64,000 bases of DNA. It comes from Rhizobacter sp. Root1238. GTDB lineage: Bacteria; Pseudomonadota; Gammaproteobacteria; Burkholderiales; Burkholderiaceae_C. The position numbers and the translations under genes are program-made. Shown piece after piece: positions 9,148 to 16,899 of this stretch. The notes under the pieces are model-generated. The model did no database searches. It was not told where the DNA came from and saw only the letters and a list, made by a program, of their open reading frames with translations. The stretch spans positions 173,109 through 237,108 of the forward strand of contig NZ_LMDM01000045.1 in assembly GCF_001425825.1 (NCBI RefSeq). Direction: 5' to 3'. Position 1 is the first letter of the stretch. Every line of letters begins with the position of its first letter.

Positions 9148-10519
9148 CGCATCCTACGACTGCGACCTGTTCGTGATCGGTGCCGGCAGCGGCGGTGTGC
9201 GGGCCAGCCGCGTGGCCTCGCAGCTGGGCGCCCGGGTGATCCTGGCCGAGGGCAGTGCGCTCGGCGGCACCTGCGTGAACCTGGGCTGCATCCCGAAGAA
9301 GCTGTACAGCTATGCGGCGCACTACCACGAGGCCTTCGCGCAGGCGCGCGGTTTCGGCTGGACGCTGGCCGAGCCCGAGTTCGACTGGGACGTGCTGAAG
9401 GCGCGGCGCGGCGCCGAGATCGCGCGGCTCAACGGCGTGTATGCCGAGTTGCTGCGCGGGGCCAACGTGCAGCTGGTGCGCGGCTGGGCCAAGCTGCTCG
9501 ATGCGCACACGGTGGCGGTCAAGACCACCACCCACGAGCAGCGCTTCACCGCGCGCCACATCCTGCTGGCCACCGGCGGCGAGCCGTTGCGCATCGAAGG
9601 GCCGGGCGCGCAGTGGGCGATGAGCTCCGACGACATGTTCGACCTGTCGCCGTTCCCGAAGCGGCTGGTGGTGGTCGGCGGCGGCTACATCGCGTGCGAG
9701 TTCGCATCGATCTTCCACGGCCTCGGTTCCAAGGTCACGCTGCTGCACCGCGGCCCGCAGCTGCTGCGCGGCTTCGACGGCGAGATGGCGCGATTCGTCA
9801 CGGCCGAGATGCGCAAGAAGGGCATCGACATCCGGCTCGAATCGCGCATCGCCGCGGTCGAGCGGCGCGGCGAGGTGCAGCGGCTGCAGCTGGCCGACGA
9901 CAGCGTGCTCGAGGCCGACACCGTGCTGCATGCCACCGGCCGGCGCGCACGCAGCCGCGGGCTGGGGCTGGCCGAGGTGGGCGTGAAGGTCAACGAGGAC
10001 GGCACGGTGCCGGTGGACGCCGGCTTCACGACCAACGTCCCGTCGGTGCATGCGCTGGGCGACCTGGTCGGCAACAAGGCATTGACGCCGGTGGCGCTGG
10101 CCGAGGCGATGGTGCTGATCGACGGGCTGTTCGGCGAAGGCCGCCGGCCGGCGCTCGACTATGCGACGGTGCCGACCGCGATCTTCACGCACCCGCAGGC
10201 CGCGACGGTCGGCCTGAGCGAAGAGGTGGCACGCACGCGGCATGGCGTGCTGCGCATCTACCGCAGCGAGTTCAAGCCGCTGCAGCACACGCTGAGCGGC
10301 AGCACCGAGCGCACGCTGCTGAAGCTGGTGGTCGACGACGCGAGCGACCGCCTGCTCGGCGCGCACATGGTGGGCGGCGATGCGGGCGAGGTGCTGCAGG
10401 GCTTCGCGGTCGCGGTGCAGGCGGGGCTGACGAAGGCACAGCTCGACCGCACGATCGGCATCCACCCGACGGTGGCGGAGGAGTTCGTCACGATGCGGGT
10501 GGCGGCGTCGAAGGGGTGA
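9131..10519 (+). CDS. gor: Glutathione-disulfide reductase
   Basis: A 462-residue flavoprotein disulfide reductase. It has the FAD-binding GAGSGG near residue 18, the redox disulfide GGTCVNLGC, the NADP-binding GGGYIACEFA in the middle and the C-terminal HPTVAEEF that supplies the base. Arginines after the second dinucleotide motif (LHRG) favour NADPH. It reduces oxidised glutathione in the cytoplasm. I choose the ATG at 9131 because GGGAG lies 5 bases upstream; an in-frame ATG at 9098 would add 11 residues and overlap the ligase more. Readthrough from the ligase gene is likely. It is the last gene before a lower-GC insert. Confidence 0.93.
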   Translation: MTMTADASYDCDLFVIGAGSGGVRASRVASQLGARVILAEGSALGGTCVNLGCIPKKLYSYAAHYHEAFAQARGFGWTLAEPEFDWDVLKARRGAEIARLNGVYAELLRGANVQLVRGWAKLLDAHTVAVKTTTHEQRFTARHILLATGGEPLRIEGPGAQWAMSSDDMFDLSPFPKRLVVVGGGYIACEFASIFHGLGSKVTLLHRGPQLLRGFDGEMARFVTAEMRKKGIDIRLESRIAAVERRGEVQRLQLADDSVLEADTVLHATGRRARSRGLGLAEVGVKVNEDGTVPVDAGFTTNVPSVHALGDLVGNKALTPVALAEAMVLIDGLFGEGRRPALDYATVPTAIFTHPQAATVGLSEEVARTRHGVLRIYRSEFKPLQHTLSGSTERTLLKLVVDDASDRLLGAHMVGGDAGEVLQGFAVAVQAGLTKAQLDRTIGIHPTVAEEFVTMRVAASKG

Positions 10520-10588
10520 GAGGAAGGATGGGTCGGGAGGCCCGACTCGGGGGCGTTGCGACCGGAACGCATGTCGGCGCGTGCGGTG

Positions 10589-10616
10589 GGAACCGCGGCC
10601 CGACGACGGTCACTCA
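10589..10616 (+). promoter_or_regulatory. Hrp-box-like promoter
   Basis: GGAACC at 10589-10594, 15 bases, then TCACTCA at 10610-10616. The HrpL-dependent Hrp box is GGAACC-N15/16-CCACNNA, so this matches at every fixed position but one. It lies 90 bases before the effector ATG and reads in the right direction. A chance match cannot be excluded without a genome-wide count and an hrpL gene. Confidence 0.45.
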
Positions 10617-10705
10617 CCACGACACCTTGGCAAGGCCGGTCTCGCGCGACCACTGCGAACGATGCGGCATGCCATCCGGCCCTTTCATCGTCACGAGCGT
10701 GAACC

Positions 10706-12502
10706 ATGCAGTACCCCGCCTCCGCCTCTTACCGAAACAACCCGCGCGCGTCGCTGGTCAACCAGCGGGGGGAGTTTCCTGCGAATGTTCACGGGCCTTA
10801 CGAGGTGGCGCGCGCTGAAGTGAATGGCAGCCCCGTGGAGTTCGATCGGAAGGTCAGCCGCTCCACCGCAACAACAGGCCAGCGCACGATGTATGTCGTG
10901 CGTGAGGTCGGGGCCGACAGCCTGTACAGCTGCAGATTGGTGCCGATGACTGCAAGGCGTCAGGCAGAGTGCTATCCCATTTTCTCAGGCAACCTGGAAT
11001 CTCATATTCGTGCCTCGAACGGTGAGTCGCACTGGTTGTTCGGCCGTGCATCTGAGTGTGGTGGTGATCGATTCATGAACTCGCTGCGGGAAGGCGGACG
11101 AAACTGTTCTGTGTCTGCCTTGGCGACCTACGTGATCTTGGTCGAACACTACGCTCAATATGCAATGTCGCGATGTGACCGAATCGAGGTTGTCAGCTCA
11201 ACGCAAGTCGACCATTGCTTCGTTCGCGTATGGCTGCGAGATGGCTCCTGCGTCATTCATGATCATTGGATCAACCCGGAGGCATTTCTGCCGGAGGATG
11301 GCAGGTTCAGCACGGTGAACGATCTGATCGTTGTCGCGGTTTGGCGTCCTGGGGATGGTGTTCAATTCCGCTGGGAAGACCTGAAGCGGCAGGCGAGGTC
11401 CCTGGGTGAGATCCGCGATGTCGAGCTTCCCCCTGAGTGGCAGCCTTTCCTCGGAAACTCCAGTTCAAGCGACCTTGTTTCATATGCCAAGCGGAAGATC
11501 CTCACCAACGGCCGGAAGGACAGAACCGAGACTGATTGCCTCCTCACGCGGGAACAGGCGGCGCAGAAAGGCATGCAGCCGAACGAGCAGGTCGTCTACC
11601 ACCACCGGGGACACTACTACTCGAACGACATAGTGGCCGAATCGTCGATCGAGAGATTGGACGAACCCGCCGATCGGCCGAAGTTTCCCGAGTTGCACCT
11701 GCAGCAGGCGCAATGGGAACTGGAGGTGGAAGGCGCGTGTGTCCGTCAGGATCGGCAGGAACTGACCCGGCTGCTGCAGCGTACCGACGTGCGCCAATGG
11801 TTCCCCGAACGTCATCGAGACCTGTGCCTCGGTGCGACGAACACGGCACTTTGCGGCCCGCTCGATGAGCGCAACATGGCGCTCATCGGCGAGCTGTACA
11901 AGAACGCCATCGACGCTTCCACGGCAACGCAGATGAACATGATGCTGCGGATGCGCATGATCGACGACGCGTTGAAGAATCGCGATAGGCCTGCGCTGAC
12001 AAGGTGGCTGAACACGCAAAGCCTCGCGGCCTGCGGAGACCAGGGCTCGAGATGGCTGATGATGGCTTGCATGCACCTCGACGTGCGGGGCGTCAGACGG
12101 CTGTTGAAGGCGGGCGCACAGTTCGGTGCGTCTCACGGTCTGGAGAATGGATTGAGCCTGGCGATACAGGCCGGCGGAGCCGACATGGTGAAACTGTTGC
12201 TGAGGCGGGGAGCTTCTGCCTTGCGGCCGAACGGTGTCGGGCTCGTCGCGTGGGAATTCGCGCAACAGATGCTGCGAGACGCTCACGCGGCCGGGGGCGA
12301 CGTTGCGCGTCAACGAGAGGTTGCAGCAATCATCTGTGGTGAAGCGGTCGCGCAGGCGATTGCATTGCAGCCATCGAACCTTGCGCTGCTGGAGACATTG
12401 AGGGCGGGCATCGACGACGAGGCTCTGAGAGACAATCTGACGCTCGCGGTCGAGATGATCGAGCATGCTCAGGCTGACAGCGCGCAGGAGGGATTGCAAT
12501 GA
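10706..12502 (+). CDS. Predicted type III effector: papain/transglutaminase-like Cys protease with ankyrin-like repeats
   Basis: A 598-residue protein of lower GC than its neighbours. Residues 1-60 are Ser/Asn/Arg-rich without a Sec signal, as in type III substrates. A Cys-His-Asp set is visible: Cys134 (GRNCSVSA), His170 (QVDHCFVRVW) and Asp186 (VIHDHW). The 36 and 16 residue spacings fit a transglutaminase/papain-like core. From about residue 430 to 515 there are two or three ankyrin-like units (VRRLLKAGA, MVKLLLRRGA). A CesT-type chaperone gene overlaps its end, the usual arrangement of an effector with its dedicated chaperone. No type III apparatus gene is in the window. I do not recognise a named family; the function is inferred from triad, repeats and context. 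Confidence 0.65.
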   Translation: MQYPASASYRNNPRASLVNQRGEFPANVHGPYEVARAEVNGSPVEFDRKVSRSTATTGQRTMYVVREVGADSLYSCRLVPMTARRQAECYPIFSGNLESHIRASNGESHWLFGRASECGGDRFMNSLREGGRNCSVSALATYVILVEHYAQYAMSRCDRIEVVSSTQVDHCFVRVWLRDGSCVIHDHWINPEAFLPEDGRFSTVNDLIVVAVWRPGDGVQFRWEDLKRQARSLGEIRDVELPPEWQPFLGNSSSSDLVSYAKRKILTNGRKDRTETDCLLTREQAAQKGMQPNEQVVYHHRGHYYSNDIVAESSIERLDEPADRPKFPELHLQQAQWELEVEGACVRQDRQELTRLLQRTDVRQWFPERHRDLCLGATNTALCGPLDERNMALIGELYKNAIDASTATQMNMMLRMRMIDDALKNRDRPALTRWLNTQSLAACGDQGSRWLMMACMHLDVRGVRRLLKAGAQFGASHGLENGLSLAIQAGGADMVKLLLRRGASALRPNGVGLVAWEFAQQMLRDAHAAGGDVARQREVAAIICGEAVAQAIALQPSNLALLETLRAGIDDEALRDNLTLAVEMIEHAQADSAQEGLQ

Positions 12503-12939
12503 CACCGTTGCTGTCATTCCAGGATGTCGTCCGCCCGCTGTGCGAACGCATCGGCATCGCGCCGCCCGGCGAACACCGGCTGAGCGTCGCACTCTCCGTC
12601 GATGACGGGTTGACAGTCGGCTTGCTCGGTCACCAGGAGGGATTCCTGGTCGTGATCGCCGAGATCGCCGCGCCGGTCGATCCGCGCGATGCCCAGCGCC
12701 TGTTGCCGCTGCTGGCGGCCAACCAGTTCTCCGCGGAACACCCCGCGCTGATCGGAGCCCTCGAACCGGACGGCGGACGGTTCTCCCTGTGGACGCGCGA
12801 GAGCCTGTCCGAACTCGATGAACCCGCGCTGATGGCCTTGTTCGATCGCGTGCTGGCGGCTGCCAGCAGCGTGCGCGATTGGTTGCTGGAGCCGCTGGCG
12901 CCGGAGCCGGCGGCGCACGGGTTCCAGCTTCGGGCGTGA
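12499..12939 (+). CDS. CesT-family type III secretion chaperone
   Basis: A 146-residue, acidic, single-domain protein. Pattern and length fit the class I (CesT/Tir) chaperone fold: an N-terminal helix (FQDVVRPLCERIG), a strand pair around ALSVDDGLTVGLLG and FLVVIAEIA, the LPLLLAANQF-like helix (RLLPLLAANQ), and a C-terminal strand plus long helix (LMALFDRVLAAASSVRDWL). Such dimers bind the N-terminal 50-100 residues of one effector and present it to the secretion ATPase. It overlaps the effector stop by ATGA, so the partner is almost certainly that protein. GC returns to the local average within this gene. Confidence 0.82.
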   Translation: MTPLLSFQDVVRPLCERIGIAPPGEHRLSVALSVDDGLTVGLLGHQEGFLVVIAEIAAPVDPRDAQRLLPLLAANQFSAEHPALIGALEPDGGRFSLWTRESLSELDEPALMALFDRVLAAASSVRDWLLEPLAPEPAAHGFQLRA

Positions 12940-13010
12940 CGGGCCGAAACCCGGGGATGTTCCCAGCGCAACTCTGACGACAATGCGGGTTTCGCCTCGC
13001 CTGCGTCCTC

Positions 13011-13892
13011 ATGTCCCTGTTCGCGCTCTGCCTCGTCCTGATCGCCGCCCTGCTGCACGCCGCCTGGAACCTGGTCGCCAAGAAGGCCGGCGGTGACAGC
13101 CGCTTCGCGCTGCTGTGCAGCCTGATGATCCTGGTGCTGTGGGGGCCGGTCGGCATCTGGGCCGCATGGGGCACGGTGCCGTTGTGGGGCGCCAAGGAAT
13201 GGGCGCTGATCTTCGCGAGCGGCATCACCCATCTGGTGTACTTCAACGTGCTGCTGCGCGGCTATGCGGCCAGCGACCTGACCGTGGTGTACCCGGTCGC
13301 GCGCGGCACCGGGCCGTTGATCAGCTCGTTCGGTGCGCTGCTGCTGCTCGACGAGCACATGAGCCTGGGCGGCGTGCTCGGCGTGTTCGCGGTCACCGGC
13401 GGCGTGTTCCTGATCGCCGGCGGCCCGTCGCTGTGGGCGCGTGCGCACGACCCGGTGCAGCGGCAGCGCGTGATGGCCGGCCTAGGCTACGGCGCGGCCA
13501 CCGGCTGCATGATCGCGCTGTACACGCTGATCGACGGCTACTCGGTCAAGGTGATGCTGATCTCGCCGATTTTGATCGACTACTTCGGCAACCTGCTGCG
13601 GGTGCCGTTCATGCTGCCGACGGCCTTGCGCCGGCCCGAGGCTTTCATGGCGTCCGCACGCGCGCTGTGGAAGCACGCGCTGGTGCTGGCGGCGATCAGC
13701 CCGCTCGGCTATGTGCTCGTGCTGTACGCGGCGCGGCTCGCACCGCTGTCGCACGTGGCGCCGGCGCGCGAGGTGTCGATGCTGTTCGCCGCGCTGCTCG
13801 GCGGGCGATTGCTGGGTGAGGGGGAGCGCGGCACGCGCATCGCGGGCGCGGCGTGCATCGCGGCGGGGGTGGTGGGACTCGCCGCCGGCTGA
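13011..13892 (+). CDS. EamA/DMT-family transporter
   Basis: A 293-residue inner-membrane protein with about ten hydrophobic segments, in two repeated halves of five as in the drug/metabolite transporter superfamily. The first half begins with LHAAWNLVAKK and contains the family signature VYPVARGTGPL around residue 95. The substrate is unknown; relatives export amino acids or small metabolites. The stop codon shares bases with the start of the DUF429 gene, so the two are co-translated. It has no link to the upstream type III genes beyond position. Confidence 0.88.
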   Translation: MSLFALCLVLIAALLHAAWNLVAKKAGGDSRFALLCSLMILVLWGPVGIWAAWGTVPLWGAKEWALIFASGITHLVYFNVLLRGYAASDLTVVYPVARGTGPLISSFGALLLLDEHMSLGGVLGVFAVTGGVFLIAGGPSLWARAHDPVQRQRVMAGLGYGAATGCMIALYTLIDGYSVKVMLISPILIDYFGNLLRVPFMLPTALRRPEAFMASARALWKHALVLAAISPLGYVLVLYAARLAPLSHVAPAREVSMLFAALLGGRLLGEGERGTRIAGAACIAAGVVGLAAG

Positions 13893-14758
13893 TGCGACCG
13901 ACGTTGCCGGCACCCATGACTTCTACCTTCCTTCCGGACACCGATTTGCCGCTGGCCGGCGTCGACTTCACCAGCCGGCCGACACGGCGCAAGCCGATCA
14001 CCGTGGCACGCGGCCGCGTCGCGCATGCCGTCGTGAAGCTGGAGCGAATCGACACGCACGAGCACTTCGACGGCTTCGCTGCCTGGCTTCGCACGCCCGG
14101 GCCGTGGCTCGCGGCCTTCGACTTTCCGTTCGGCCTGCCGCGCGAGCTGGTGCAGTCGCTCGGCTGGCCGCTCGACTGGCTGCCGTTGATGCGCCACTAC
14201 GCCGGGCTGTCGCGCGATGAGATCCGCATGCGCTTCGCGGCCTTCTGCGATGCGCGGCCGGTCGGCGCGAAGTTCGCGCACCGCGCGACCGACGGGCCGG
14301 CCGGTTCATCGCCGTCGATGAAGTGGATCAACCCGCCGGTCGCGCTGATGCTGCATGCCGGCGTACCGCTGCTGGTCGATGCCGGCGTCGACCTGCCCGG
14401 GTTGCGCGCCGGCGATGCGCAGCGCGTCGCGCTCGAGGGCTACCCCGGCCTGCTGGCGCGCGAGCTGATCGGCCGGCGCTCGTACAAGGCCGACGACAAG
14501 GCCCGCCAGACCCCCGACCGCCTGATCGCCCGCAAGGACCTGCTCGATGCGCTGGAGCAGGGCCGCTCGCGCCTCGGGCTGCGCCTGCGGTTGTCGCATG
14601 CACAACGCGATGCGCTGGTGGCCGATGCCTCGGGCGACCGGCTCGACGCGGTGCTGTGCCTGATGCAGGCCGCATGGGCCGCCGGGCAACCCGGCTTCGG
14701 CAGGCCGGCCGATGCCGATCCGCTGGAAGGCTGGATCGTCTCGGCGCCGGTCGATTGA
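13892..14758 (+). CDS. DUF429 domain protein
   Basis: A 288-residue protein. The start ATG at 13892 lies in the transporter stop; ATG 13916 is an alternative. The motifs GVDFTSRP near the N-terminus, AFDFPFGLP (about residue 70) and EGYPGLLARELIG fit the DUF429 family, an RNase H-like fold with acidic residues. DRLDAVLCLMQAAW near the C-terminus gives a further conserved Asp. The biochemical activity is not established. It ends 52 bases before the regulator gene and within 10 bases of that gene's operator. Confidence 0.85.
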   Translation: MRPTLPAPMTSTFLPDTDLPLAGVDFTSRPTRRKPITVARGRVAHAVVKLERIDTHEHFDGFAAWLRTPGPWLAAFDFPFGLPRELVQSLGWPLDWLPLMRHYAGLSRDEIRMRFAAFCDARPVGAKFAHRATDGPAGSSPSMKWINPPVALMLHAGVPLLVDAGVDLPGLRAGDAQRVALEGYPGLLARELIGRRSYKADDKARQTPDRLIARKDLLDALEQGRSRLGLRLRLSHAQRDALVADASGDRLDAVLCLMQAAWAAGQPGFGRPADADPLEGWIVSAPVD

Positions 14759-14766
14759 TTTTTCAA

Positions 14767-14803
14767 TTTCTGCATTGACAGAAATATCGGGCGACCCTAG
14801 AGT
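14767..14803 (+). promoter_or_regulatory. Promoter with operator of the GbsR/MarR regulator
   Basis: The inverted repeat ATTTCTG/CAGAAAT (7-base arms, core TTTCT-N8-AGAAA at 14767-14784) overlaps a sigma70-like promoter: TTGACA at 14775-14780, 17 bases, TAGAGT at 14798-14803. A transcript would begin at or just before the ATG at 14811, so it may be leaderless. The same dyad recurs at 15410-15427. Confidence 0.65.
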
Positions 14804-14810
14804 CCGCCTC

Positions 14811-15383
14811 ATGAACCTGTCGCCGACCCTCTCCCGATTCGTGCTGCACTGGGGCGAGATGGGCACGCGCTGGGGCGTCAACCGCACGGTCGCGCAGATC
14901 CATGCGCTGCTGTTCATCACCGGCCGGCCGATGCATGCCGAGGAGATCGCCGACACGCTCGACGTCGCACGCTCCAACGTCAGCAACAGCCTGCGGGAGT
15001 TGCAGGGCTGGAACCTGATCAAGCTGACGCACCTGGCCGGCGACCGGCGCGATCATTTCGAGACCTCGACCCAGGTGTGGGAGCTGCTGCGCACCGTGGT
15101 GCGTGAGCGCCAACGCCGAGAGATCGCGCCGACGATCGAGGTGCTGAACGAGCTGCTGGCCGACCCGGCGCTGAGCCGCGATCCGGCCGAGGCCCGCCTG
15201 CGCATCCGCGAGACGCAGGAACTGCTGGTCACGCTGACCGCCTGGAGCGACGAGATGCTGAAGCTCGACACCGACACGCTGACCAAGGTGCTGAAGCTCG
15301 GCGCGAAGATCAAGAAGCTGCTCGGCCGCGACAGCGCGGCGGCAACCGACGAGGTCAATCCGGTGCAGTTGCTCGGGCCTTGA
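14811..15383 (+). CDS. GbsR/MarR-family transcriptional regulator
   Basis: A 190-residue protein with an N-terminal winged helix: the helix-turn-helix around residues 40-75 reads HAEEIADTLDVARSNVSNS, followed by a wing (LTHLAGDRRDHFE). The long helical C-terminal part is typical of GbsR-like regulators, which repress and respond to a small ligand or membrane signal. It probably binds the TTTCT-N8-AGAAA dyads just upstream of itself and upstream of the next operon, and so controls both. A terminator follows its stop. There is little Shine-Dalgarno sequence before the ATG, consistent with leaderless translation from the mapped -10. Confidence 0.9.
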   Translation: MNLSPTLSRFVLHWGEMGTRWGVNRTVAQIHALLFITGRPMHAEEIADTLDVARSNVSNSLRELQGWNLIKLTHLAGDRRDHFETSTQVWELLRTVVRERQRREIAPTIEVLNELLADPALSRDPAEARLRIRETQELLVTLTAWSDEMLKLDTDTLTKVLKLGAKIKKLLGRDSAAATDEVNPVQLLGP

Positions 15384-15400
15384 GGGGCCCTCCTTTTTTT
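15375..15400 (+). terminator. Intrinsic terminator after the regulator gene
   Basis: GGGCC at 15375-15379 can pair with GGCCC at 15386-15390, followed by TCC and a run of seven T. It separates the regulator from the operator and promoter of the next operon. Confidence 0.6.
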
Positions 15401-15409
15401 GATCTTTGG

Positions 15410-15428
15410 TTTCTCTATAGACAGAAAT
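15410..15428 (+). promoter_or_regulatory. Second TTTCT-N8-AGAAA operator, desaturase operon
   Basis: TTTCT at 15410-15414 and AGAAA at 15423-15427 with an 8-base spacer, the same geometry as the dyad before the regulator gene; both sites share GACAGAAAT on the right side. A -35-like TAGACA overlaps the right arm and TAACAC lies 17 bases on. ATG of the DCC gene is 34 bases downstream of the operator. Confidence 0.6.
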
Positions 15429-15461
15429 TACTGACATAAATAACACGCGAAATCACCCACC

Positions 15462-15923
15462 ATGACCCCCATCACCTACCCGTTGACCCTCTTCTACGAC
15501 GCCGCCTGCCCGGTGTGTTCGCTCGAGATGGATTCGCTGCGCGAGCGCGATGCCGGCGGTCGGCTGGTGTTCGTCGACATCAGCGCGCCGTGCTTCGATG
15601 CCTCGCCGTGGGGCACAACGCGGGAGGCGATGGACGCCGAGATCCACGGGCTGGCCGGCGACGGGCAGTGGCTGCGCGGCGTGCATGTCGTGCGGCTCGC
15701 CTACGAGGCCGTCGGGCTCGGCTGGATGTGGCGGCCGCTGCAATGGGCGCCGCTGCAGCCGGCGCTCGACACCAGCTACCGGTGGTTCGCGCGCCACCGC
15801 CATGCGATCTCGGCGACCGCGGCACCGCTGGTGCGCGGCATCCGCGCATGGCGTGCGCGCCGCGCCGTGGCGGACCCGCGGGCCTGTCGCGATGGCCGCT
15901 GCGCCGATCGCCGCGCCGGCTGA
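15462..15923 (+). CDS. DCC-family thiol-disulfide oxidoreductase-like protein (DUF393)
   Basis: A 153-residue protein. The family name comes from the N-terminal DxxCPxC, present here as YDAACPVC at about residues 13-20, so a thioredoxin-like redox Cys pair is intact. HGLAGDGQWLRGVHVVRLAY matches the conserved middle. There is no signal peptide. It is the first gene of a four-gene operon with a desaturase, an epimerase and a membrane SRPBCC protein, controlled from the operator at 15410. It may supply reducing power or act on thiols in membrane-lipid metabolism; that link is inferred from position only. Confidence 0.85.
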   Translation: MTPITYPLTLFYDAACPVCSLEMDSLRERDAGGRLVFVDISAPCFDASPWGTTREAMDAEIHGLAGDGQWLRGVHVVRLAYEAVGLGWMWRPLQWAPLQPALDTSYRWFARHRHAISATAAPLVRGIRAWRARRAVADPRACRDGRCADRRAG

Positions 15924-15939
15924 TCGCGGAGCCATCGCC

Positions 15940-16899
15940 ATGCGCAACGACGTCACCACCCTCCATGCCGATGCGCACGCCAGCGCCGTCGAAGGCCGCG
16001 TGGCCTGGGCCCCGGCGCGTTCGCTGTGGTGGTTCGCGATGGCCGCCGGCGGCGTGGTGGCCGTCGGCGTGTTTCCGAGCTGGGGCGGGCTCGCGCTGTT
16101 CCTCGCCAGCAGCGCCGTCACGCTGTGCCTCGGGCATTCGCTGGGCATGCACCGGCGGCTGATCCACCGCGCGTATGCCTGCCCGCTGTGGCTCGAACGC
16201 GGGCTGGTCTACCTCGGCGTGCTGGTCAGCATGGCCGGGCCGGTCGGCATGATGCGCACCCACGACCTGCGCGACTGGGCCCAGCGGCAAACGCGCTGCC
16301 ATGATTTCTTCGCGCACCGGCGCGGCTTCTTCGTCGACGCGTGGTGGCAGTTGCATTGCGAGTTGCGCCTCGCCCGCCCGCCGCGTTTCGAGCTGCCCGG
16401 CCACCTGGCCGGCGACCCCGTGCTGATGTGGATCGAGCGGCACTGGTTGCTGCAGCAGCTCCCGTGGGCGCTGCTGTTCTTCGCGCTCGGCGGCGTCGGC
16501 GCGGTGCTGTGGGGCGTGTGCCTGCGCTGCGTCGTCAGCCTCACCGGCCACTGGATGGTGGGCCACTTCGCGCACCGCGTCGGCCACCGCAGCTGGCATG
16601 TCGACGGGGCCGGCGTGCAAGGCCACGACGTGCGCGGCTGCGGCCTCATCACCTTCGGCGAGGGCTGGCACAACAACCACCACGCGTTTCCCGGCTCGGC
16701 CCGCCTCGGGCTCTACCCCGGCCAGGCCGATCCCGGCTGGTGGGTGCTGTGCGTGCTGAACCGTCTCGGCCTGGTGTGGGACATCAGCCTGCCTGCCACC
16801 TTGCCGCCTCGCGCCGGGCTTCAGGCGCTCGAACCCGAGGCCGCCCGTGTGCTCGATGCCGCGTGCCCCGGGCCCTGCATTCCAAGGAGGTCGTCATGA
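15940..16899 (+). CDS. Fatty-acid/acyl-CoA desaturase family membrane protein
   Basis: A 319-residue membrane di-iron protein from ATG 15940, which has GGAG 8 bases upstream; an ATG at 15892 would add 16 residues. His box 1 is HSLGMHR and His box 3 is WHNNHH, both canonical for acyl-CoA desaturases. Box 2, normally H-x-x-H-H next to RDHR, is atypical here: the region reads THDLRDW followed by CHDFFAHRRG. Four or more hydrophobic segments flank the boxes. It inserts a double bond or hydroxyl into a lipid acyl chain at the inner membrane, or does related chemistry if the altered box changes the metal site. It overlaps the epimerase start by ATGA. Confidence 0.82.
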   Translation: MRNDVTTLHADAHASAVEGRVAWAPARSLWWFAMAAGGVVAVGVFPSWGGLALFLASSAVTLCLGHSLGMHRRLIHRAYACPLWLERGLVYLGVLVSMAGPVGMMRTHDLRDWAQRQTRCHDFFAHRRGFFVDAWWQLHCELRLARPPRFELPGHLAGDPVLMWIERHWLLQQLPWALLFFALGGVGAVLWGVCLRCVVSLTGHWMVGHFAHRVGHRSWHVDGAGVQGHDVRGCGLITFGEGWHNNHHAFPGSARLGLYPGQADPGWWVLCVLNRLGLVWDISLPATLPPRAGLQALEPEAARVLDAACPGPCIPRRSS

